Shown: positions 28,643 to 37,850 of the stretch, in pieces
Layout of the letters: each line of letters opens with the position of its first letter
How positions within the stretch are numbered: position 1 is the first letter of the stretch
Origin: Aureococcus anophagefferens
Taxonomy: Eukaryota > Sar > Pelagophyceae > Pelagomonadales > Pelagomonadaceae
DNA length: 64,000 nucleotides
Direction of reading: 5' to 3'
Assembly (NCBI RefSeq): GCF_000186865.1
Contig: NW_008705564.1
Span: 652,203-716,202, forward strand
Notes under the pieces: model-generated
What the model was told of the DNA's origin: nothing
The model's database searches: none
Seen by the model: only the letters and a program-made list of their open reading frames with translations
Made by a program: the position numbers and the translations under genes

Positions 28643-30027
28643 TTATTCCCGTCGCCCCTGGAGCATGCTCCGCCAGCGCCGCCGCGCCTCCTCCTGGCGC
28701 CGGCTCTTGCGCTCCCGGGGCGTCGACGGCGTCGGCGCCGCGCCGCGGACCTCCTCGGGCGTCGCCGCAGCGTCGGGGACCTCGGGCGTTGCGGCGCCGG
28801 GGACCTCCGAAACCTCGGGCGTCGCCGCGGCGCCGGGGACCTCCGAAACCTCGGGCGTCGCCGCGGCGCCGGGGACCCGCGGCGCGCACGGCGGCGACGG
28901 CGTCCGCGACGCGCGCGGGCGCCGCGGGCGAGCGCGGCGCGCGCCGCGGCCCCCGCGCCGGGGGCTTGCGCGTCGGCCGCGCGGGCGCCGGCCGCCGCGG
29001 CTTGCACGCCTTCCGCGGCGGCGACGGCGGCGCGGCCGCGGCGAGCGGCGGCGGCGGCGCGGCGCCGAGGGCCTTGGCGAGGGCCCGGTCGACGCGCGCG
29101 TCGAGATAGGCGAAGACGGCGCCCGCCGCGGCGAAGGGCACGCGCTTGTGGTCCGACGTGCCCGCGCTCCGCACCGCGTAGCAGTTCCAGGCGGGCGCCG
29201 CGCCGCGCGACCAGGGCCGCGGGTTCGGGTCGTCGAGGGGCTTGCGCGACGTGCACCAGTTGACGCAGGGCCCGGCCGGGTCCCGGCCTTTGTGCGTGCC
29301 GTCGAGCAGCGCGACGGCGCAGGGGTCGTAGGGCGGCTTCGACCGGTCGCGGCCTGTGTGCAAATCAACCAGTGAGCTGGGACGTCGGGGCCAAACTTGA
29401 GAATTCTCTAGCTCGGTCAAATCGAAGTCGATTCGGCTGATTTTTGGACGAATCGATTGCTCTCAGCGAGTTCTCGAAGCACGGTGGAAGTGCTTGTGTC
29501 AAAACATTCGAATACGCGCACATTGAAGTCGGGTTGAAGATTTGATTTGCACACAGGTCGCGGCGCCGGAGCCACGCGGCGGCCGCCGCGCCGCCGAGCG
29601 AGTGCGCGACGACCGCGACGACGGGCGCGTCGCCGGCGCGCCGCGCCGCCTTCACGGCGGCGTCGATGGTGTCCGCGTCCTCGGCCGACCCGGAGGCGGG
29701 CGGGGCCACGCAGACGGACCAGCCGCGCGCGAGTGCGAGCGCCGCGTAGTGGCAGACCGCGCCCGCCTCCGGGTCCGCGACGGCGAAGTCGAGCGTGGAC
29801 CAGAGGCCCGCGTCCGTCGGGCCGCTGCCGCCGCCGGGCACGAGCACGCAGAGCGGGCGGCCGGGCGTCGTCGCCGCGTAGCAGCGGTCGTCGCACCCGG
29901 CCGTGGCGAGCTTCTCCAGGCCCAGGGCGAGCAGGGCCCGGAGCGGCGCCTCGCGCACGGCCGGGTCCACGGCCGGGGGCTTGGCTTTGGGCTTATTCCA
30001 GGCCGCGGGCGGCGCGAAGGCGCCCAT
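28643..30027 (-). CDS. ARB2/FAM172-like alpha/beta-hydrolase-fold protein (one introner intron)
   Basis: Exon 1 (30027-29565) starts MGAFAPPAAWNKPKAKPPAV and holds LCVLVPGGGSGPTDAGLWST and the nucleophile elbow VVAVVAHSLGGAAAAAWL. Exon 2 starts at 29353 and continues RRRDRSKPPYDPCAVALLDG, then VNWCTSRKPLDDPNPRP and AVRSAGTSDHKRVPF. The order (VPG, HSLGG, LLDGTH, NW-S-PLD, SAGT-DH) follows the Arb2 domain of FAM172A and of fission yeast Arb2, which acts with Argonaute. The family call is mine by eye. The intron 29564-29354 is a family B introner; splicing is phase 1. The C-terminal low-complexity part is uncertain. The frame ending at 28643 (SRRQEEARRRWRSMLQGRRE) looks real but differs from the exon 2 frame, so another intron or a frameshift in the 36-bp repeats is needed. 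Confidence 0.7.
28794..28865 (-). repeat. 36-bp tandem repeats in the ARB2-like gene
   Basis: Two adjacent 36-bp units, with partial copies on either side, encode PGAAATPEVSEV in one frame. The reading-frame change of the host gene falls near here, so length error or repeat slippage is possible. Confidence 0.75.
29354..29556 (+). mobile_element. Introner element, family B, copy 3 (intron in ARB2-like gene)
   Basis: 203 bp between perfect 8-bp duplicates GTCGCGGC on the plus strand (29346-29353 and 29557-29564), which read GCCGCGAC in gene sense. The donor is GC. Ends are CTGTGTGCAAATC and GATTTGCACACAG. It is reversed relative to its host gene. Confidence 0.95.
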
Positions 30028-30222
30028 CGTCGTCGTCGGGGCAGCAACGATTTGCTAGGTGCCCCGTGTTGTGTGCAACGACGGCACCATCAAAGTCGAT
30101 CCAAAGCGGCCCGACTCGTGCGCGCCATCAATCGCGACTGCTGCCGCTGAGCGCGCGCTCGCGCTGCAGGACTCGGCAGCAGGTTCGGACGGGCATTGGC
30201 GACTGTCGCTCTCGAGGCGAAC

Positions 30223-32563
30223 ATGAGCGACGACGACGGCGAGAGCACGCGGCCCGACGGCGAGAGCACGCCGTCGAGCCCGCGGCCCGCGCGGGCGCGC
30301 CAGCCGTCGACGCTGCTGCGCGGCTTCTTCCGGGACGTCGACCTCCGGCGCGTCGACTGGCAGCAGCGCCAGTTCGAGGCCAAGGCGGCCGGCGGCCGCA
30401 AGCGGCCGCGGCCCGGCGGCGGCCGCGGCCGCAAGAGCAAGCAAGAGCACCGCGCGCCCCCGGCGGAGACGCCGCCCGCGACGGAGCTGCCCGCGGCGCT
30501 CTTCGCGGCGCGGCCCGAGCGGCCGCCGACGGGCAAGCAGAAGAAGCCCGCGCACGGCCGCGTCGTCGAGCGCGGCGCCGGCGCGCTCCGCGCGCGCGCC
30601 GCGCGCTGCGCGCGCGTCCTGCCCGAGCTCGGCGAGTGGCTCTTCGGCGACGAGGCCCAGGCGTCGGCGCGCGCGCGGGACTTCGACGAGCTCGCGCGGC
30701 TGTTGGGCGAGGCGGAGGTCGACGCGCGCGGCTTCCGGGGCTTCGCCCGCCTCGAGGCGCTCGCCGGCTCCATGCACGCGGTCTGGGAGTGCGCCCAGCC
30801 CGGGACGCTGGCGCGCCTCGGCGCGCGCTGCGCCGCGGCCGGCGCGCGGCGGGGCCGGCCGCGGAAGCGGTCGCCCGCGGCCGCGCCGGGCCTCGACGCC
30901 GCGGGCTTCCGGAATCGCTGCGAGGTCGTCCTCGTCGGCGACGACGGCGACGCGGGCCTCCGGGGCCAGTACGAGGTCCGCGCCAAAGCCTTCATCGCCA
31001 AGGGCGAGTCGCTGCCCTACCCGGGCGTCCTCGTCGGCGACGACGCGTCCGTGCTCGACGACGCCGCGGCCGCGCCGCGCCCGCTCGACGACGTCCGCTG
31101 GGCGACGTTCACCTACGCGTTCCGCCAGTCCGAGGACGACGACGGGTTGAGCCGGCCCCAGGTCGAGATCTGGCCGACGCTGCGCCTCGACAACCCGGCG
31201 CCCTTCATCAACGACTTCTGCGGGCCCGACCCAGGGCAGGAAAAGAGTGCGAAATTCCCAACTTCAAAGGCTCCTCTCTCGGCCGTTTTCCACTCGTTTC
31301 GGCTGATTTTTGGACGAGCGATCATCTCTCGGAACGGTCTCGAAGCGTGGATGCTTTTTCCGGAACGCGCGCGCGCCGAACACTCAGGTTGAATCGAACT
31401 TGAATCACTCTTTTCCTGCCCAGGCCCGACCGCGCGCAGTGGTACGCGCGGAAGAAGCGCCAGAACGTCAAGTACGTCGAGTCCGTCGACGGCGACCCGA
31501 AGACGGACTGGGGCGTGCGCATCCTCGCGACGCGCGACGTGAAGCCGGGCGAGCGGCTGCTGGCGGACTACGGCGAGCACTACTGGGCCGCGTGGCGGCC
31601 TGTGTGCAAATATTCGACCCGACTTCAACGCGCGCGTAGTCGAATGGTTCGACACACGCTCTTCGGCCGTGCTTCGAGAGCTCGATGAGAGCCATGTGAT
31701 CCGTCCAAACATCAGCCGAATCGACGTCGATGTGACCGAGCTCGAGGATTTCAAAGTTCGGCCCCGACGGTCGATTCGCGCGCAGGTGGCGCCTCCTCTT
31801 CGGCGACGCGATGCGCGCGTTCGTCGACGACGTCGGCGCGCTCTTCATGGACCGCGGCGACGCCGGGGGCGCCTGCGGCGTCGCCGCGCTCCTGCGCTAC
31901 GCGCGGGAGCGGCGCGTCTTCGCCGCGCCGTCGCGGCCGAACGACTTCCCCGCGGCACGGCCCTTCTGGCGCGCGGCGCCGCCGGACTGGCGGGCCCTCG
32001 TGGGCAAGGTCGTCGCGACGCCCGCGCGCCTCGGCTACGACGACGAGCTCGGCAAGGTGGCGTCGTTGGTGGTGGACGGGTCCTACGGCGATCCCGCGCT
32101 CGCGGCGCTCCGGAACGCCGCGCCCGGTTCCGGCGCCGTCGAGGCGACGTGGTCCGACGGCCTGAACTACGCCGTCGCGGCCGTGACATACGAGGCCGGC
32201 GGCGACGCCGCGTGCACGTTCCTCGACGGGACGACGCACGCCGTGCCCGCGGGGAAGGTTCTCCCGGCGCTGTCGCCGGCGAACTGGCGGTCCCTGGCGC
32301 GGTTGCCGCTCGGCGCGTGGTGCCGGCCCCTGGGCTGGGAGCCCGCGTCCCACTGGGGCGTCGTCGAGGCGTGCCGCGAGGCCGCCGACGGCCGCGCGAC
32401 CTACGCCGTCCGCATGGACGACGTCCGCCGGCCGATCGACGTCGACGACGACGCGCTCGAGCCCGTCGTCCTCGTCCGCGGCGACCCGCGGCGCGGCGAG
32501 CACTGGCAGCGCGCCTACGCCGCGTCCGCGCTCTCGCCCCTGCCCCGCGGCGCGGCGTCCTAA
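30223..32563 (+). CDS. SET-domain protein (two introner introns)
   Basis: The protein starts MSDDDGESTRPDGESTPSSP (ATG 30223) with a basic, low-complexity N-terminus (RKRPRPGGGRGRKSKQ, a possible nuclear signal). The SET-like core spans the introns: CEVVLVGDDGDAGLRGQYEV, AFIAKGESLPYPGVLV, LDNPAPFINDFCGPD, NVKYVESVDGDPKTDWGVRI, LATRDVKPGERLLADYGEHY. It should be a protein lysine methyltransferase, but the usual N-H-S-C-x-P-N motif reads FINDFCGPD, so activity is uncertain. Exons are 30223-31223, 31424-31591 and 31786-32563, with both junctions in phase 2. The third exon adds a region with VGKVVATPARLGYDDELGKV and SHWGVVEACREAADGRATYA, a Tudor- or SH3-like pattern. It is unrelated to the nuclease gene that follows 66 bp later. 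Confidence 0.75.
31232..31423 (+). mobile_element. Introner element, family A, copy 2 (first intron of SET gene)
   Basis: 192 bp between perfect duplicates GCCCGACC (31224-31231 and 31424-31431). GC donor. Ends are CAGGGCAGGAAAAG and CTTTTCCTGCCCAG. Forward orientation. Confidence 0.95.
31600..31785 (-). mobile_element. Introner element, family B, copy 4 (second intron of SET gene)
   Basis: 186 bp, the shortest B copy. The flanks GTGGCGGC (31592-31599) and GTGGCGCC (31786-31793) differ at one base. GT donor, ends CTGTGTGCAAAT and TTCGCGCGCAG. The right end is degraded. Reversed relative to the gene. Confidence 0.9.
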
Positions 32564-32628
32564 CCTTAACTCGCTACTCGGTGGACCCGATCCCTCCGAT
32601 TGTTGACTTCACCTTGACGCCTACCCTG

Positions 32629-34170
32629 ATGCGCCGAGCGCTCCGACGACCCTCCGCTGGCCGCGTCGCGCGGCGCTGGTCGCCACCCATGCCGGAGGCG
32701 TCGCCGGCCTGGGAGCCGCTGCGCATCGGCTCGTCTCAGATCGGGGCCTGCGTCGGCGTCCACCCCTACGCCGAGCTCGACGAGCTCTTCGACGGGTTGA
32801 TCTACCAGGGCGCCGCCGGCCGCGCGCTGCTCGCGCGCGACGCCGCGGCCGTCGGCGCGGTCGTCGAGACCAAGGACGAGGAGGCGACCCGCATCCTCGC
32901 CGGCGCGTCCGCGGCGACGCGGCGCGCGTTCCGCGCGGCCGAGCGCGCCGCGACCGTCGACGCGGCGACGACGGGCGCGGTCGCGGCCGCGCGCGCGGCC
33001 GCGGGCCGCGCCGTCGCCGCCGCCGTCGCGCAGCACGAGGTGAGCGCCGCGGAGGGCGCCGCGCTCGCGAGCTACGCGCGCCACGGCGCGCACACGGCCT
33101 TTGGCCGCCGCCAGGAGGGCGACGCGATCGCCGCGTACGAGCGCGCGACGGGCAACGCGGTCCGCGACGGCAACAACGTGCGCCACGAGCTCCGCTTCGA
33201 CGCGTCCGGCGCCTGGACGGCCGCGAAGCGCCGCGAGCGGTCGCGGTCGCGCGTCGCCCGGGCCGTGCGGGACTTTTCCGAGTCGGACGACGCGGCGCGC
33301 GAGATGCCTCCGTGGCCCGCCGCGGACCGGCGCGCCGCGCACGCGCTCGCGGACGAGTTGGGCCTCGGCCACGCGTCGTCGGGCGCGGGCGCGGACCGGC
33401 GCGTCGTGCTCACGAAGCCGCCGACGGGCTGGCACTACCTGGACTCGGAGCGCGAGCCCCGGGGGCCCTTCGGCGACGACGCGATGCGCGCCTGGATGAA
33501 AGCGGGCTGGTTCGGCGACGACGTGCTCGTGGCGCGCTCGGGCCGATGCTGCGCGTGCGTCTCCGCGGTCTACCGGCGCCTCGGCGACGTCCGCCGCGGC
33601 TGCGGCGACGCGCGGTGCCGGGCCGCGGCGCTGGCCCGTCCGCCGGTCCCCGCGTGCCTCGCGGTCTACGACGGCGCCTCGTCCGACTCGTCCGACGGCG
33701 ACTCCGACGACGACCTCCCCGCGGGCGCCGCGGGCGAGCTCTTCCGCGTCGTCGGCTACGTCGACGGTTTGTCCGACGAGGTCGACGTCGACGACTGGAC
33801 CGCGCGGCCCATCGTCGTCGAGATCAAGAACCGCATGGCGTCGACGCGGACGCCGGACCTCTACGACCAGCTCCAGATCGTCGCCTACTGCATCATGACG
33901 GGCTGCGCCGCGGGCCACCTCGTCCAGCGCGTCCGGAACGCGGACGACGCGCCCGTCCGCGTGGACCGCGTCGCGCTCGCGGACCACGAGAGGGACTGGC
34001 GCGCCGTCGTCGTGCCGCGGCTCGTCGCGCTCGCCGAGGCCGTCCTCGCGCTCCGGCGCGACGCGCCGCGGCGCCGCGCGTGGCTGTTGAGCTCGCCCCG
34101 GGACCGGTGGGCGACCGCGGCCGCGCTCTGCGACTGGCTCCCCCTGCCGCCCCCGGAGGCCCCGGGGTAA
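32629..34170 (+). CDS. YqaJ/lambda-exonuclease-like nuclease with a GYF-like insert
   Basis: A 513-residue protein starting MRRALRRPSAGRVARRW, an Arg-rich N-terminus that could target an organelle; a second ATG at 32689 is possible. The nuclease fold is shown by RIGSSQIGACVGVHPYAELD (the YqaJ S-x-I-G-x-G-P-Y entry), then VVGYVDGLSDE and the catalytic IVVEIKNRMAS with DLYDQLQIVAYCIMTG, the D-E-x-K plus Q-x-Q layout of PD-(D/E)XK enzymes. Between them residues about 263-305 look like a GYF domain (GWHYLDSEREPRGPFGDDAM, RAWMKAGWFGDDVLVA), which normally binds Pro-rich peptides. It is a probable DNA exonuclease; the role in recombination or in organelle or viral DNA turnover is inference. No intron is seen. 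Confidence 0.65.
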   Translation: MRRALRRPSAGRVARRWSPPMPEASPAWEPLRIGSSQIGACVGVHPYAELDELFDGLIYQGAAGRALLARDAAAVGAVVETKDEEATRILAGASAATRRAFRAAERAATVDAATTGAVAAARAAAGRAVAAAVAQHEVSAAEGAALASYARHGAHTAFGRRQEGDAIAAYERATGNAVRDGNNVRHELRFDASGAWTAAKRRERSRSRVARAVRDFSESDDAAREMPPWPAADRRAAHALADELGLGHASSGAGADRRVVLTKPPTGWHYLDSEREPRGPFGDDAMRAWMKAGWFGDDVLVARSGRCCACVSAVYRRLGDVRRGCGDARCRAAALARPPVPACLAVYDGASSDSSDGDSDDDLPAGAAGELFRVVGYVDGLSDEVDVDDWTARPIVVEIKNRMASTRTPDLYDQLQIVAYCIMTGCAAGHLVQRVRNADDAPVRVDRVALADHERDWRAVVVPRLVALAEAVLALRRDAPRRRAWLLSSPRDRWATAAALCDWLPLPPPEAPG

Positions 34171-34375
34171 CTTCGGGTTTTTGGTGGAGCGTGTGGGGCC
34201 CTCGCGGCGGCGCATACACGTACCAGCGGCGCGACGAGGACGGCGTGTCCAGGGCGAATTCGGAAGCTCGGCCGCGGGAGAGACGTCGATCACACAAAGA
34301 CTAATTTATACAGATTTTCGATATGGGCGGGTCCGGGGCAACGCGGACCGCGCCGGGGTCCGTTCGGTTCTTCGG

Positions 34376-34969
34376 TCACAGCTCCTCGAGCTTGAAGATG
34401 GTCTGGGACCAGGCGTCCGTCACGGGGGACACCTTGAGGGTCGCCGCCACGGGGGACGTGACGGAGACGGGGCTCGAGACCTTGGGCGGCGGCGCGGGAG
34501 CCTCGGGGGTCCGGGGCGGCGGCGCGGGAGCCTCGGGCGCCGGCCGCGGCCCCGCGTACCACGTCGAGTCCATGCCCCCGAGGTCGTTCGCGCCCCAGTC
34601 GATGTCCTCGCCGTCGTCCGCCGACGCGAGGACCACGCGCCCCTCGTCCTTGGAGTCGGACCGCGTCCGTCGGAGCTCGAGCGTATCCGAAGAACCGTTC
34701 GGCTCGGCGCGCCGGAGGCACCAAGTCCAGATGATTTGGTCCTTCTCTTCACGGCTGAGGAGCTCCATGTTCGGGAGCCGGGGGGTCGTCGCTAATCGGG
34801 GTGGGCTCGGCGGCCCGGCGATTTGAACGCGGACGAGGCCACGAAAGCTCTGCGGCGCATCTTCGGGAATGTCCTCGGGGACGAAGCCCGTCTGGCTCGT
34901 CCGGTAGAGGTACTCGTCGAGGGCGCCGGCGGGCGTGCCCTGGGCGTGGGTGGCGCCGCATGAGCCCAT
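34376..34969 (-). CDS. Hypothetical protein with N-myristoylation motif
   Basis: A 197-residue open frame, MGSCGATHAQGTPAGALDEY. Gly2 with Ser/Cys next to it suggests N-myristoylation and nearby palmitoylation, hence membrane attachment. The middle part (MELLSREEKDQIIWTWCLRR) is charged and helical, and the rest is Pro/Ala/Ser/Val-rich (APEAPAPPPRTPEAPAPPPK). The C-terminus is TDAWSQTIFKLEEL. I do not recognise a family. The segment between FRGLVRVQIAG and MELLSREEKD could be a short intron. It converges on the YqaJ-like gene with 205 bp between. Confidence 0.5.
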   Translation of the reverse strand: MGSCGATHAQGTPAGALDEYLYRTSQTGFVPEDIPEDAPQSFRGLVRVQIAGPPSPPRLATTPRLPNMELLSREEKDQIIWTWCLRRAEPNGSSDTLELRRTRSDSKDEGRVVLASADDGEDIDWGANDLGGMDSTWYAGPRPAPEAPAPPPRTPEAPAPPPKVSSPVSVTSPVAATLKVSPVTDAWSQTIFKLEEL

Positions 34970-35779
34970 TTTCTACGTCGCCTTCAGCAGTAGATGTCAG
35001 AGAGACGAACGCAGGAGAGCCCATCCCACTTTGTGAAATTGCTGCCTGTTCCAAGAGCCGCCCGGGATAAATCCCGCGGTACCTCATGCCGGATTCTTCG
35101 ATCGCGGGCCCGGCACCCACCCACCCACCTCCTGGCCAATCAGGGACCTCCGTTTCGTTAGTTGCCTTCAAGTTGCCGCTCGCCGAATCGCCACAACGCG
35201 CGCGCGATTCCGCGCGCGCGCTCTCTCGTGTCGCGGAGCTGCGCGGTCCAATCTCCGCTTTGCGATGAGAACGGGCACCCGCGCCGCTCGACTCGCCGCG
35301 GCGAGAAGCGGCGCTTGCCCAGAGACGACGATNGCGGCGTGAAGACACGTCGCCGAGGCGCCGCGCGACCGTCAGCCGCGGCACTGCGGGTCATGACCGC
35401 GCGCGCGCGCGCGCGTTACAAGTACCCATCAGTACACTGTAGATTTCCAAATCAGGCCTCCGGACCCACCCACCCACCTCGCCATGAGGTTCGAATCTTT
35501 TGTCCGTGGGTGGCTCGTGCCTGTTCAACAACATCGGGTCAGTCAAGAAGAGTGAAGACAACAGAATGGCGAGCGGCACAGAGAGGCCCACGGCAGTCCT
35601 GCGTCCCAGCCGTCCTGCCTAACATCCTGCCTCAGTCCCTTCCCGTCCTCTCGGCCGAATCCCGCCGGTGTCCCGCAGGTCGCAGGTCGCGAAAATCCGC
35701 GCGTCCCGCGGGTCGCGCCGGGTCGCGGAGGTCGCCGCGGTGGGACCCCTCGCACAATCCGATTTACGTGTTAGTTTAC
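34970..35779. other. 810-bp gene-poor spacer
   Basis: It holds the leader of the myristoylated protein gene, a direct repeat of ACCCACCCACCTC (about 35110 and 35466), a (GC)n tract near 35400 and one ambiguous base (35333). Open frames crossing it are short and compositionally shadow-like. No RNA gene is recognised. Confidence 0.5.
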
Positions 35780-36756
35780 CTAAAAGCCGAGGTCGACGTC
35801 GCCGAGCGACTCCGGCGAGCCTTCGAGGGCGACGCCCCCCGCGTCCTTGGGGAGGAACGTGCCGTCGGGCGCGTCCGGGAGCGCGACCGCGCCGGGCTCC
35901 GGCGCGCGGTCGAGGCGCGCGACGTCGAGCTGCCACTCCCACGCGACGCGCGCCTTCTCGCGGCTGAGCTCGTCGACGCGCCGCTCCAGCGCCGGGTTCC
36001 CCGCGCGCGCTGGGCCTTGACCCAGGTCGGCTTGAGGACCGCGAAGATGAACGCGTTGCCCGCCGCGGCGGACGCGGCCCAGGCGAGGAGCGGCGCGAGG
36101 TAGTGGTCCAGGGCGTTCGCGCCCGCGGCCCGCCCGACGGCGACGCTGAGGCCCGCGTTCGTGCACACGTACAACACCTGGAAGCCGACGTTCCGCGAGA
36201 AGATGAGCGACAGGCACACGCCGTGGCAGAGGACGACGACGTAGTTGAGCGGGTGGTGCAGGTACGACGCGACGCGCGCGACCTCGGCCTCGCGCTCGGC
36301 GTCGTCGAGCGTCGCGTTGCGGATCAAGCGGAGGCTGTGGTTCGTGAGCAGGTAGGCGTAGAGCGCGTAGTGCGCGCGCGCGAGGCAGTACGCGCGCGTA
36401 ACCGGCGACGCGGTCGCGGCGGCCGTCGACGCGGCGACGAAAAAGGCGGTCCAGGCCGCGCCCGAGACGTGGGAGCCGACGCCCGACGTGACGTAAAGAG
36501 AGCTCTCGAAGAGCCGCAGGGCGACGAGGAGCAGCCAGTAGAAGAGCGCGACGCGCCTCCGGAGCAGGCGCTCGAACCGCCGCTCGTCGTCCGCCGCGAG
36601 CCGGAACTCGCAGCACCGCTCGAGATCGTCCCCGCGGTGCGACGCGTCCGCGATTGCCGCGGACTCGTCGTCCTCGGACGGCGCGTCGCCGCTCGAGGCT
36701 TTGAGCTTCGCGCCGAAGACGCGCCGCACCTGGGCCTGGAGCTTCTGGGCGAGCAT
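35780..36756 (-). CDS. Six-pass membrane protein, paralogue 1 (frameshifted)
   Basis: It starts MLAQKLQAQVRRVFGAKLKA (ATG 36756). After a CCEFRLAADDERRFERLLRR motif come about six hydrophobic segments (FYWLLLVALRLFESSLYV, AWTAFFVAASTAAATA, HYALYAYLLTNHSLRLI, NYVVVLCHGVCLSLIF, FQVLYVCTNAGLSVAVG, LLAWAASAAAGNAFIFAVL), then KPTWVKAQRAR. The frame then breaks in a CG-dinucleotide run near 36000. The coiled-coil tail resumes in another frame (ERRVDELSREKARVAWEWQL to the stop at 35780). Comparison with the intact paralogue (37832-38860) indicates two surplus bases. The layout resembles the membrane half of receptor cyclases or kinases, but no catalytic domain follows. The function is unknown. Confidence 0.6.
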
Positions 36757-37136
36757 GGCGATCGCTCCGACGGTCGTCGGCGCGGAGGAAACGAGACCTC
36801 TCAAGGGTTCGGACCGCGACGCCCGTCGCCGCGGGTGGCGTGTCACGCGATTCTTCTCCGTGGAGTTGCGCTTGATCAGCACGAGGGATTTTCACTTGCA
36901 CAATATTGCATCGATCGAACTCGATCGAACTCGTTCACACCGTCTGCACTCGTTCACAGGCAGCCCGCCGGCTCGATTGGGCGCGTGAGTCACCTCATGC
37001 GCGCGCGAGAAAGAGAGCACATGCGAAGCCCGAGTAGGCCTCCAGGTGGGATCGTCGGGTGCGCTAACGGCGGGGTGGGTCGCCCGATGCGCGAGAGAGA
37101 GAGACTAGCATGTGATTTACGCGCAGGGAGCACTTC

Positions 37137-37148
37137 GGTTAGGGTTAG
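37137..37148 (+). repeat. Short telomere-like word GGTTAGGGTTAG
   Basis: Two TTAGGG-type units stand at the start of the CGGTTACGG-rich block. Too short to prove a telomeric origin. Confidence 0.4.
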
Positions 37149-37625
37149 ACACCGAAAACCGTAAAAAACCGGCTTAAACGGTTACGGTAAGCCCCCCCGT
37201 CGACGCGGTGACGGTTCCGGTACGGTTACGGTTTTTGCACGGTTATTGGGGCTCTAGGACGGTTCCGGTTACGGTGAGGCCCCAGGGCAGCCCGGTGGAG
37301 GCCGGTGGAGGCCGGTGGGGCTCAAAATAGGCATATTTGTGGGATTTTCGTGATGGGACTGGGCTGAATAGCGTCCCCGCAACAAGAATCGGCGCTCTGA
37401 AGTCGCACAACGCCGTTGGGTAGGCGTGGAGGGCCTGAAAGCACCGTACCGCGCGACGGTTGCGAGCCGCTCCGGGACGGTTCCGGTTTCGGTAAGGCGC
37501 TGAAAGTCCCGGTTACGGTTGCGGTTCCGGTTCCGGTTTTCCACGGTTACGCCCCCAAATCCCCGGTGACGGTGACGGTGGTCTCGCGGCGGCCTCGACC
37601 GAACCGGAACCGAATTAACCGAAGT
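37140..37625. repeat. Degenerate CGGTTACGGT-type satellite
   Basis: Many partly overlapping ACGGTT, GGTTACGG and GGTTCCGG words occur on the plus strand, with a few reverse-complement copies (AACCGTAAAAAACCGG near 37156). The spacing is irregular. Confidence 0.7.
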
Positions 37626-37648
37626 GCTCCCTGTTTACGCGGCCCCAT

Positions 37649-37700
37649 CTAGAAGCCGAGGTCGACGCCCGGGAGCGGCGCTGGCGGGTCCGCGAGTAAG
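37649..37700 (-). pseudogene. C-terminal relic of a fourth membrane-protein paralogue
   Basis: On the minus strand the segment ends LLADPPAPLPGVDLGF and a TAG stop (37649-37651). It matches the tail of paralogue 1 (LGDVDLGF, stop) and, less well, that of paralogue 2. Nothing of the membrane region remains between it and paralogue 2. Confidence 0.55.
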
Positions 37701-37784
37701 CGGGCCCGGGCATGCCCGTCCAGCACAGGCTCAACAACAACAACATATGATTTTAACGGCGAGGTCGAGGTCGACCTCGGGGTG

Positions 37785-37850
37785 TCGAGGCGGCGAGGTC
37801 ACGGCGAGAAGTCGAGGTCGAGGCGGCGAGGTCACGGCGAGAAGTCGAGG
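37785..37850 (-). repeat. Two 33-bp tandem repeats over the stop of paralogue 2
   Basis: The unit is perfect at 37785-37817 and 37818-37850. Each copy contains the C-terminal codons and a TGA, so the gene end itself has been duplicated downstream. Confidence 0.85.

Larger units (their letters stand above)
36757..37648. other. 892-bp gene-free spacer with degenerate satellite
   Basis: From 36757 to about 37130 there is a leader and GA-rich sequence with GAGAGA runs. From about 37140 to 37625 it is filled with irregular CGGTTACGGT/ACGGTTCCGG words. No gene is supported. Confidence 0.6.

Noticed and set aside
35480..35520. tRNA-like GGTTCGAATC word
   Set aside because: No matching acceptor stem, D arm or anticodon arm can be folded around it.
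37785..37850. Short direct repeats as a CRISPR array
   Set aside because: Only two adjacent units without spacers, overlapping a gene end in a eukaryotic genome.
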